Assembly: GCA_026400775.1 (NCBI GenBank)
Contig: JAPLOK010000211.1
Span: forward strand, 1 to 35,029
DNA length: 35,029 bases
Direction: 5' to 3'
Origin: Alphaproteobacteria bacterium
GTDB lineage: Bacteria; Pseudomonadota; Alphaproteobacteria; Acetobacterales; Acetobacteraceae
The notes under the pieces are model-generated. The model saw only the letters and a program-made list of their open reading frames with translations. It was not told the DNA's origin and searched no databases. Made by a program: the position numbers and the translations under genes. Positions 27,346 through 35,029 of this stretch are shown here, piece after piece (position 1 is the stretch's first letter; every line of letters begins with the position of its first letter).

Positions 27346-28316
27346 CCCATGCCATTCGCGTCCATGAACATGGCGGCCCGGAGAAGCTGCTCTGGGAGGA
27401 AGTGCCCCGCCCTGAGCCCAAGGCCGGAGAGGTGCGCATCCGCCAGGAAGCGGTGGGCCTGAACTACATCGACGTCTATTTCCGCACCGGCCTCTACAAG
27501 GCGCCGACCATGCCCTTCACCATTGGCATGGAGGGTGCGGGCGTGGTCGATGCGGTGGGCGAAGGTGTCACCGACATCAAGCTGGGCGATCGTGTCGCCT
27601 ATGCCTCCGGCCCGATGGGTGCCTATGCGCAGACCCGCGTCAACAAGGCCGACCGCGTGGTGGTGGTGCCCAATGGCATCTCCAGCGAGACCGCGGCCGC
27701 CATGATGCTCCAGGGCATGACGGCGCAGTACCTGCTGCATTCCACCTTTCCGGTGAAGGCCGGCCAGACCATCGTGGTGCATGCGGCCGCCGGCGGCGTG
27801 GGGCTGATCCTGGTGCAATGGGCCAAGGCGCTGGGCTGCACGGTCATCGGCACCGTCTCCACGCCGGAAAAGGCCGCGCTGGCCAAGACCTATGGCGCCG
27901 ACCATGTGGTGCTGACCTCCGAGGACCTGCCTGCCGCGGTCAAGCGCATCACCGGCGGTGCCGGCGTACCGGTGGTCTATGACAGCGTGGGCAAGGATAC
28001 CTTCATGGCCAGCCTGGATTGCCTGGCGCCGCGCGGCTTCATGATCAGCTATGGCAATGCCTCGGGGCCGGTCACCGGCTTCGATCTGGGCATCCTGGCG
28101 GCCAAGGGCAGCCTGTATGTCTGCCGGCCCACGCTTGGCACCTATACCACCGCGCGCGAAGACCTGGTCGCCTGCGCCAATTCGCTGTTCGAGGTGGTGA
28201 AGTCCGGCAAGGTGAAGATCAACGTGAACCAGCGCTATGCGTTGAAGGATGCGGCGGCCGCGCATATCGCGCTGGAAGCGCGGCAGACCACGGGCAGCAC
28301 GGTTCTCATTCCCTAA
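27342..28316 (+). CDS. Quinone oxidoreductase (zinc-independent MDR family)
   Basis: [52 protein letters not shown]...[18 protein letters not shown]...[20 protein letters not shown]. Confidence 0.95.
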   Translation: [324 protein letters not shown]

Positions 28317-29278
28317 CGCGCGCCGAGACCTAGCGCCGCAATCAAGGGCTCCATCCGCAGCAGCTCCTCCTCCAGCATGCTGGCCAGGGCGGGGCCGTCG
28401 ATCGCGTCCAACAGGATGGTGCCGGTGCTGTCGAACAGCCGGATCACATCGGGGTCCCGCAGCGCCGCGCGCGTCACCTCCGCCAGGCGCGCCACGGCGG
28501 GCGCGGGCGTGCCCGTCGGCACATACAGCCCGGACCAGCCCAGCAGGTTGGCGCCTTGCACGCCTTCATCCTGCAGCGTCGGCAGGTCGCGCGCGACTGC
28601 GACGCGCTGCGGTGCGTTGAAGCCCAGGCCCCGCAGCCGCCCATCGCGCACGAAGGGCAGGGCCGACAGCGCATAGTCGAACATGATGTCCACGCGCCCG
28701 CCGGCGATGTCGGTCAGCGCCTGTACCGTGTTCTGATAGGGCACATGCGTCATCTCCACCCCGGTCGCGCGCATGAACAGCCCGGCCGCCAGATGCTGCG
28801 CGCCGCCCGCGGTCGCTGCGAAGGTGACGCGCCCCGGGTTGGCGCGCGCATAGGGCACCAATTCGCGAATGCGCGTCCAGGGCGTGTGCAGCCCGCCCAC
28901 GATCAGGTTGGGTGCGGCGCCCACGCCATGCACCGCCAGGAAATCGCGCCTGGCATCCCAGCGATTATGCCGCAGGATGAAGGGCGCGATGGCGAAGGTC
29001 GCGATATTGCCGTTGTAGAAGGTGTGGCCATCGACGCCGGCGCGCAGCGTGGCCTCTCCGCCCACGATGCCGCCGGCGCCGGGGCGGTTGTCCACCACCA
29101 CATTCTGCCCGAGCATCACGCCCATCTTCTGCGCCATCAGGCGCGCCGCGACATCCAGCACGCTGCCGGCGGCACCGGGGATGATGTAGGTCAGCGGCTT
29201 GCTGGGCTGCCATGTCTGCGCGATGGCGGCGGGGGCGGCCAAGCCACCCACCAGCAGCGTGCGGCGTGCGACGCGCAT
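28313..29278 (-). CDS. Bug family tripartite tricarboxylate transporter substrate-binding protein
   Basis: MRVARRTLLVGGLAAPAAIAQTWQPSKPLTYIIPGAAGSVLDVAARLMAQKMGVMLGQNVVVDNRPGAGGIVGGE. Start placed at ATG 29278. Confidence 0.93.
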   Translation of the reverse strand: MRVARRTLLVGGLAAPAAIAQTWQPSKPLTYIIPGAAGSVLDVAARLMAQKMGVMLGQNVVVDNRPGAGGIVGGEATLRAGVDGHTFYNGNIATFAIAPFILRHNRWDARRDFLAVHGVGAAPNLIVGGLHTPWTRIRELVPYARANPGRVTFAATAGGAQHLAAGLFMRATGVEMTHVPYQNTVQALTDIAGGRVDIMFDYALSALPFVRDGRLRGLGFNAPQRVAVARDLPTLQDEGVQGANLLGWSGLYVPTGTPAPAVARLAEVTRAALRDPDVIRLFDSTGTILLDAIDGPALASMLEEELLRMEPLIAALGLGAR

Positions 29279-29330
29279 CGGTGTCTCTCCCTTCTGCCGG
29301 CCCATCTGGCGGGGCCGTCCGATTAGGGTT

Positions 29331-30833
29331 TCACGCGGGCTGCGCGGGCGTCAATCGTTTCTGCGCTTCGTCGCGCAGCTTCGTCTTCTGCACCTTGCCG
29401 CTGGCGGTCATGCCGATCGCCTCGAAGTCATCCACCAGCCACAGGTATCGCGGCAGACGGAAACCGGCGATGCGCGGTCGCAGCCAGGCGAGCAATTCCT
29501 CGGGCGTGATGGTCGCACCCGCGGCCAGGCGCACGAAGGCCGCGGGCACCTCGCCCAGCCGCGCATCGGGCACGCCCACCACCTGCGCCACCGCGACATC
29601 GGGGTGCGCCTGCAGCGCTTCTTCCACCTCCGCTGGGGCAACATTCTCGCCGCCCACGCGGAACACATCCTTCAAGCGGCCGACCATGCGGAAGCGGTCG
29701 CGCGCATCCATCACGCCGAGGTCGCCGGTGCGCAGCCAGCCATCGGGCGTGATGGTCCTGGCGGTGTTCTCGGGGTCCTTCAGATAGCCCTGCATCAGCG
29801 ACCAGCCGCGCACGCGGATCTCGCCCTGCGTGCCGGCGGGTGCGCGCGCATCATCGTGGAAGATGGCCACTTCCAGCCCATCATGCGTGGGCAGCCAGCC
29901 ATCGGCGCGGTCATCCAGGCTGTCATCGGGGAAGGAGAAGCCGACATTGGGTGCTGCTTCCGACAGGCCATAAGCGTTGCACACCCCATGCGCGCCAAGC
30001 TCGGCCGCGATGCGCCGCATGGTGACGGGACCGGCCGCCGCCCAGCCGCCGCGCAGCTTCAGCCGCGCACGATCCAGGCTGGGTTCATCCATGATCATCT
30101 GGAAGATGGTGTCATTGCCGCTGCACAGCGTGCAGGCTTCCTCCGCCAGCAATCGCGCGGCTTCGGGTGCTGTGAAATGCGTGGGTGTCACCAGCGTGGC
30201 ACCGCTGCACAAACACACCAGCAGCGTCAGCGTGGTGCCGGCCACATGAAAGAAGGGGCGGTTGTTCAAATAGCGATCGGCCGGTGACGCGCGCAGCCTT
30301 TCAGCCACGGAGGCTGCGTTGCGCAGCATGGCATGCTGCGTCAGCACCACGCCCTTGGGCCGACTGGTGGTGCCGGAGGTGAACTGGATCAGCAGCGGGT
30401 CATGTTCATCGGGCAGCGGCGGCAAGCGCCCTGTTCGCCAGTGTTGATCCTCCACGATGATGTGCGGCGCATCGCTCAGCATGGCCGGGAAATCCAGCCC
30501 CAGGAAATGTCGCGTGGTGAAGGTGATGCGCGTGTCGGTGCGCGTCAGCACATCCTCGATTTCGGCGGGTTTGAAGCGCGTATTCACCGGCACCGTCACG
30601 CAGCCCAGCCGCGCGGCCGCCAGGAACAGCGCCATCCATTCCGCGCCATTGGGCAGCAGGATGGCGATGAAGTCGCCGCGCTTCAGGCCCATGGCGTGCA
30701 TGGTGGCGGCGCGGGCATCGACCTGCGCGGCCAGCTCGCGCCACGTCCAGCGCGCATCGGGCGCGACCACCGCTTCCGCATCCGGCTGCGCCGCGACGCG
30801 CGCGGCCAGCATATCGGCGACGCGCCAGCTCAT
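29331..30833 (-). CDS. AMP-dependent acyl-CoA synthetase/ligase
   Basis: LIQFTSGTTSRPKGVVLTQHAML...NAYGLSEAAPNVGFS...GWLRTGDLGVMDARDRFRMVGRLKDVFRVGGENVAPAEVEEAL...SGKVQKTKLR. Confidence 0.95.
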   Translation of the reverse strand: MSWRVADMLAARVAAQPDAEAVVAPDARWTWRELAAQVDARAATMHAMGLKRGDFIAILLPNGAEWMALFLAAARLGCVTVPVNTRFKPAEIEDVLTRTDTRITFTTRHFLGLDFPAMLSDAPHIIVEDQHWRTGRLPPLPDEHDPLLIQFTSGTTSRPKGVVLTQHAMLRNAASVAERLRASPADRYLNNRPFFHVAGTTLTLLVCLCSGATLVTPTHFTAPEAARLLAEEACTLCSGNDTIFQMIMDEPSLDRARLKLRGGWAAAGPVTMRRIAAELGAHGVCNAYGLSEAAPNVGFSFPDDSLDDRADGWLPTHDGLEVAIFHDDARAPAGTQGEIRVRGWSLMQGYLKDPENTARTITPDGWLRTGDLGVMDARDRFRMVGRLKDVFRVGGENVAPAEVEEALQAHPDVAVAQVVGVPDARLGEVPAAFVRLAAGATITPEELLAWLRPRIAGFRLPRYLWLVDDFEAIGMTASGKVQKTKLRDEAQKRLTPAQPA

Positions 30834-31552
30834 CGCATGCCTGCCTTCCAGTCGCCGCTGAACAGGTTCTCCTCGATGGCGAGAATCTCGGTGGCGAGTG
30901 CGCCGCGCGGGTGCATTTCCACACCCTCATCCACGCAGCGCTTCGCCAGGCGCAATGTGGCGGGCGGCGCGGCGGTGATGGTCTTGGCGATGGCGGCGAG
31001 TTCGTCTTCCAGCGCCTCGGGCGCGACCAGCCGCGTGACGAAGCCGATGCTGCGCGCTTCCTCCGCGCTCATCGCGCGGCCGGTGAACATCAGGTCCTTG
31101 GCCAGCTGTTTGCCGATCGCGCGCGGCAGCCGCTGCGTGGCGCCCACCGTGCCGCGCACCGCTTCCGGCGTACGGAATTGCGCGGCGGGCGTGGCCACCA
31201 CGAAGTCGCAACACGCCGCAATTTCCGCGCCCGAGCCGATCGCCGGCCCATGCACCACCGCGACCGTGGGCATCGGCAGATGCTCCAGCGCGTCATAGGC
31301 CGCGAAGGCGCGGATGCGCCGCGCGCGGATCGCATCCTCCTCCATGCCTGCGCGCTCCTTCACATCGGCGCCGGCGCAGAAGACCGGACCGATGGCGCGC
31401 ACCAGCACCAGCCGCGCATCCTCGGCCACGGCGCGCCGGCACGCGGCATGCAGTGCTGCGGCCAGCGCGTTGTTCAGCGCGTTGCGGGCCTCCGGCCGGT
31501 TCAGGGTGAAGGTCGCGACATGGTCGCGCAGTTCGTACAGCAGCTCGGTCAA
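30830..31552 (-). CDS. Enoyl-CoA hydratase/isomerase family protein
   Basis: VATFTLNRPEARNALNNALAAALHAAC...FCAGADVKERA...VAVVHGPAIGSGAEIAACCDFVVATPAAQFRTPEAVRG; ATGA overlap with the downstream ligase. Confidence 0.94.
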   Translation of the reverse strand: MTELLYELRDHVATFTLNRPEARNALNNALAAALHAACRRAVAEDARLVLVRAIGPVFCAGADVKERAGMEEDAIRARRIRAFAAYDALEHLPMPTVAVVHGPAIGSGAEIAACCDFVVATPAAQFRTPEAVRGTVGATQRLPRAIGKQLAKDLMFTGRAMSAEEARSIGFVTRLVAPEALEDELAAIAKTITAAPPATLRLAKRCVDEGVEMHPRGALATEILAIEENLFSGDWKAGMR

Positions 31553-32745
31553 ATCACGCCCTCCTCGCGCAGCGCGGTGATGCGCGCGGCGTCGTATCCC
31601 AACATGTCGCGCAGCAGCGCGTCAGTATCCGCGCCCAGCAGCGGCGGCGTGCCCAACGCCGGGTCTTCCCAGCCATCGAAGCGCAGCGGGTTGCGCAGCG
31701 CGGGGAAGGTGCCGAGCAACGGATGCGCGAATTCCGCCACGCTGCCACGCGCCGCGACATGCGGGTCGGCCAGCACCTCATCCAGCGCCAGCACCGGACC
31801 ATTGGGCACATCGGCGGCGTCGAGTGCGGTGACGGCCTCGGCGCGCGTCAGGCCATCCAACGCGCCCTGGATCATCGCCATCACCCGTTCGCGCCCCGTG
31901 ACGCGCGCGGCGTTCTCCGCCAGTTCGGGCGTGGGCGGCAGGCCCAGCGCGGAGCACAGCGGCGCCCAATGCTGGTCGCTCGCGGTGATGTGCAGGTAGC
32001 GCCCGTCGCGGCAGCGGAAGGACGCGCTGGGCACGCGGCCCGGATGCTCCGTGCCCAGGCGCGGCGGCACCTCGCCCAATGCGAAGTAGCGCGCCGCCGC
32101 GATGGTCAGCAGCGCCACCTGCGCATCGAACATTGACAGGTCGATATGCGCGCCGCCGCCCCCACGCTCGCGCCCCAGCAGCGCCGAGAGCAGCGCGATC
32201 GCGGCCCACAACCCGCTGGTCAAATCCGCCACTGGCAGCCCCGGCTTCACCGGCCCGCCGCCACGCTCCCCGGTCAATGACAACCAGCCTGCCATGGCCT
32301 GGAACACCGTGTCGTAGCCCTTGCTCCGCGCGTAGGGGCCGGTCTGCCCGAAGCCGGTGCAGGACAGCACGACAAGGCGCGGATTCAGCGCGCGCAGATC
32401 CGCCGCACCCAGGCCGCGCCGCGCCAATTGGCCGGTCGGGAAATTCTCCACCACGGCATCGCATTGCGCGGCCAGGCCGCGGATCACTTCCACGCCAGCC
32501 TTGCTGCGCAGGTTCACCGTGATGCTGCGCTTGGCGCGGTTGCACGCCATGAAATAGGCCGAGACACCATGCCCCGCGAAAGGCTCGAAGCCGCGGGTTT
32601 CATCGCCGCTGCCGGGCTGTTCCACCTTGATCACCTCGGCACCCAGTTCGGCCAGGATCATGGTCGCGAAGGGACAGGCCAGCACGCGCGACAGGTCCAG
32701 GATTCGAATGCCGTCCAGTGGTCGCATGCGCGCAGCTTCGGCCAA
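31549..32745 (-). CDS. CaiB/BaiF family CoA-transferase
   Basis: MRPLDGIRILDLSRVLACPFATMILAELGAEVIKVEQPGSGDETRGFEPF...AYFMACNRAKRSITVNLRSKAGVEVIRGLAAQCDAVVENF. Start may be 32745 or 32727. Confidence 0.95.
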   Translation of the reverse strand: MAEAARMRPLDGIRILDLSRVLACPFATMILAELGAEVIKVEQPGSGDETRGFEPFAGHGVSAYFMACNRAKRSITVNLRSKAGVEVIRGLAAQCDAVVENFPTGQLARRGLGAADLRALNPRLVVLSCTGFGQTGPYARSKGYDTVFQAMAGWLSLTGERGGGPVKPGLPVADLTSGLWAAIALLSALLGRERGGGGAHIDLSMFDAQVALLTIAAARYFALGEVPPRLGTEHPGRVPSASFRCRDGRYLHITASDQHWAPLCSALGLPPTPELAENAARVTGRERVMAMIQGALDGLTRAEAVTALDAADVPNGPVLALDEVLADPHVAARGSVAEFAHPLLGTFPALRNPLRFDGWEDPALGTPPLLGADTDALLRDMLGYDAARITALREEGVI

Positions 32746-32844
32746 TGGTTGACCGTGTCAACGATGCCCGCGACCATGCCGGCCACCGCGTCCTGGCCGC
32801 GACGACAGTCGCGGATCACCAGGCCGCCATAGGGAGGAATCAAC

Positions 32845-34533
32845 ATGCCCGAAATGACCGGTGGCGAAGCGCTCGCGGGCCAGCTGTTGAAGGAAGGCGT
32901 GACCGACCTGTTCGGCCTGCCCGGCGTACAGCTGGACTGGGCCACCGATGCGCTGCGCCGCGTCGCCAACACCATCCGCTTCATCGTGCCGCGCCACGAA
33001 CAGGCCGCGAGCTACATGGCCGATGGCTATGCGCGCAGCACCGGCAAGGTGGGCGTGTGTATGGTGGTGCCCGGCCCCGGCATGCTGAATGCGATGGCCG
33101 GCCTGTCCACCGCCTATGCCTGCAATTCGCCGGTCTTGGCGATCGTGGGTGACATCCCATCCTTCAGCCTGGGCAAGGGCTGGGGCATGCTGCATGAGGT
33201 CAACAACCAGTCCGGCATTCTCGACACCGTCACAAAATGGCGCGGCCGCGCCACCGCGCCGGAGCAGATTCCGGGCCTGGTGCGCGAGGCCTTCCGCAAG
33301 GCCACCGGCGGCCGCCCGCGCCCCGTCGCGCTGGAAATCCCGCCCGATATCCTGGCTGCGAAAGCCGACATTACGCTGATCGACCCGCCGCCCGGCGAAG
33401 ACAACCGCCTCTACCCGGACAGCAGGCAGGTCGCCGCCGCGGCCGCACTTCTGGCACGCGCGAAACTGCCGCTCATCTATGTCGGCGGTGGCGTGCTGGC
33501 CGCGCGTGCCGGCCGCGCCGTGCAGGCGCTGGCCGAGAAGCTGCAAGCGCCCGTGGTGATGGGCGAGAATGGCCGCGGCGCCATCCCGGACAGCCACCCG
33601 CTGGCCGTCACTTCGCTGGCTGCGCGCGCACTGTTCCAGCATGCCGATGCGGTGCTGGTGGTGGGGTCGCGCTTCGTCGATGGCATGACCGGCGGCTCCG
33701 CCTGGCCGGTGCCGGGAATCCAATGGGCCTGGGTCAACGCGGAGGCCGAAGCCTGGGCGCCGCCGCGACATGCGGATGCGCCGGTGCTGGCCGATTGCAA
33801 GCTGGGCATCGAGGCCATCACCGCCGCCCTGCCCGCGCTATCGCCGCCCAACCGCACGGATACCGTGCGCCAGGTGCGTGACTGGGCGGCGGCGCAGATG
33901 GACCAGATCGCGCCGCAGATCGGCTGGATCAAAGCGCTGCATGACGCCATGCCGAAGGACGCAATCCTGGTCGGCGAACTCACACAGGTCGGCTATGTCG
34001 CGCGCTTCGCGCTGCCGGTAGAGACCGAGGGCGCCTTCATGGGCCCGGGCTACCAGGGCACGCTGGGCTATGGCTTCCCCACGGCATTGGGTGTGGCCGC
34101 CGGCAACCCCGCTCGCGCGGTGGTTTCCATCACCGGTGATGGCGGCTTTGGCTGGGCCATGCAGGAGCTGGCCACCGCGCGCCGCTATGGCCTGAACACC
34201 GCAACCGTGGTGTTCGATGACGGGCAGTTCGGCAATGTCGCGCTGCTGCAAAAGCGCATGTTCGGCGCATCCTATGAAACCGACCTGGCCAACCCGCATT
34301 ACGCGCATCTGGCCGCGGCCTTCGGTGTTGCGCATGCGCGCTGCGAAACGCCCGATGCGCTGCGCGACACGCTGGCGCGGCACTGCGCCAGCCCCGCGCA
34401 ACCACTGCTGATCGAGGTGCCTGTCGGCCAAATGCCCAACCCCTGGCCGTTGATGCGCCTGAACCCGCCGCCTTTCGGTGCAGGGGCTGCGCCGCCGCCG
34501 AATCCGCTGGGCGAAGCGCCCGCCCGCGCTTGA
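32845..34533 (+). CDS. Thiamine pyrophosphate-dependent enzyme (acetolactate synthase / benzoylformate decarboxylase-like)
   Basis: RHEQAASYMADGYARSTGKVGVCMVVPGPGMLNAMAGLSTAYACNSPVLAIVGD...LGYGFPTALGVAAGNPARAVVSITGDGGFGWAMQELATARRYGLNTATVVFDDGQFGN. AGGGAGGA precedes the ATG. Confidence 0.93.
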   Translation: MPEMTGGEALAGQLLKEGVTDLFGLPGVQLDWATDALRRVANTIRFIVPRHEQAASYMADGYARSTGKVGVCMVVPGPGMLNAMAGLSTAYACNSPVLAIVGDIPSFSLGKGWGMLHEVNNQSGILDTVTKWRGRATAPEQIPGLVREAFRKATGGRPRPVALEIPPDILAAKADITLIDPPPGEDNRLYPDSRQVAAAAALLARAKLPLIYVGGGVLAARAGRAVQALAEKLQAPVVMGENGRGAIPDSHPLAVTSLAARALFQHADAVLVVGSRFVDGMTGGSAWPVPGIQWAWVNAEAEAWAPPRHADAPVLADCKLGIEAITAALPALSPPNRTDTVRQVRDWAAAQMDQIAPQIGWIKALHDAMPKDAILVGELTQVGYVARFALPVETEGAFMGPGYQGTLGYGFPTALGVAAGNPARAVVSITGDGGFGWAMQELATARRYGLNTATVVFDDGQFGNVALLQKRMFGASYETDLANPHYAHLAAAFGVAHARCETPDALRDTLARHCASPAQPLLIEVPVGQMPNPWPLMRLNPPPFGAGAAPPPNPLGEAPARA

Positions 34534-34564
34534 CATATGCTGTTGCGCGGAGCGCTTTACGCAC

Positions 34565-35029
34565 ATGACATTGACCGTGAAAGCAATCCCCTGCCTGTCC
34601 GACAATTATGCCTGGTGGGTGCGCGATGACAGCACCGGCATCTGCGCCGTGGTCGACCCCGGAGAGGCCGGCCCCGTCGCCGCCTTCCTGCGCGAACAGG
34701 GCTGCGGCCTGGACTGGATTTTGCTGACGCATCACCACGGCGATCACATCGCCGGTGTCGGAGAACTGTTGGCCGAATTCGGCGGCAAGGTCGCGGGAGC
34801 GGCGGCCGATGCGCACCGTCTGCCGCCGCTGGATCTGGCGCTGGCCGATCGCGATGACTTCGTGCTCGGCGCCACCGCCGCGCGGGTGATCGACACGCCG
34901 GGCCACACCCGCGGCCACATCGCCTTCGCCTTCGCCAGCCACGTCTTCTGCGGCGACACGCTGTTCAGCCTGGGCTGCGGCCGTCTGCTGGAAGGCGATG
35001 CGGCGGAGATGTTCGCGAGCCTCGGCAAG
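34565..35029 (+). CDS. gloB: Hydroxyacylglutathione hydrolase (glyoxalase II), partial, runs off the right edge
   Basis: MTLTVKAIPCLSDNYAWWVRDDSTGICAVVDPGEAGPVAAFL...DWILLTHHHGDHIAGVGELLAEFGG...VIDTPGHTRGHIAFAF...FCGDTLFSLGCGRLLEGDAAEMFASL. Read directly; absent from the ORF track because there is no stop in the window. Confidence 0.95.
   Translation, partial: MTLTVKAIPCLSDNYAWWVRDDSTGICAVVDPGEAGPVAAFLREQGCGLDWILLTHHHGDHIAGVGELLAEFGGKVAGAAADAHRLPPLDLALADRDDFVLGATAARVIDTPGHTRGHIAFAFASHVFCGDTLFSLGCGRLLEGDAAEMFASLGK

Overview
This is a GC-rich chromosomal window that looks alphaproteobacterial, probably Acetobacteraceae/Rhodospirillales (inferred from gene content and order). It carries an origin-proximal gene set: rho, maf and a PPDK/PEP-synthase regulatory protein gene on the minus strand, diverging from hemE-hemH-HAD-(Bug receptor)-hemJ. 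An inverted mnmE-mnmG-rsmG-parA-parB block follows further along. The ~350 bp gap between the regulatory protein gene and hemE holds a cluster of DnaA-box-like 9-mers and an AT-rich stretch, so it is a good oriC candidate. Two perfect 16-bp parS palindromes sit at the mnmG/rsmG junction. mnmE appears frameshifted, consistent with a 16-nt deletion at a GGCCTG motif. The left end is a low-GC island: the edge of an IS630-like element (transposase N-terminus on the minus strand) abuts a 5'-truncated polymorphic toxin gene with a CdiA-type tRNase-like C-terminus, followed 1 bp later by a candidate immunity gene. The rest is mostly metabolic: pirin, FKBP, EAL protein, RNase D, DUF1501/DUF1800 pair, orphan solute-binding proteins, tRNA-Ala(GGC), scoAB, Ogt, quinone oxidoreductase, an acyl-CoA catabolic operon, a TPP enzyme and partial gloB. 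I saw no CRISPR array, rRNA or clear prophage. The most notable signals are the toxin/immunity remnant, the candidate oriC, the parS pair and the mnmE lesion. I did not find an unambiguous new multi-gene system.
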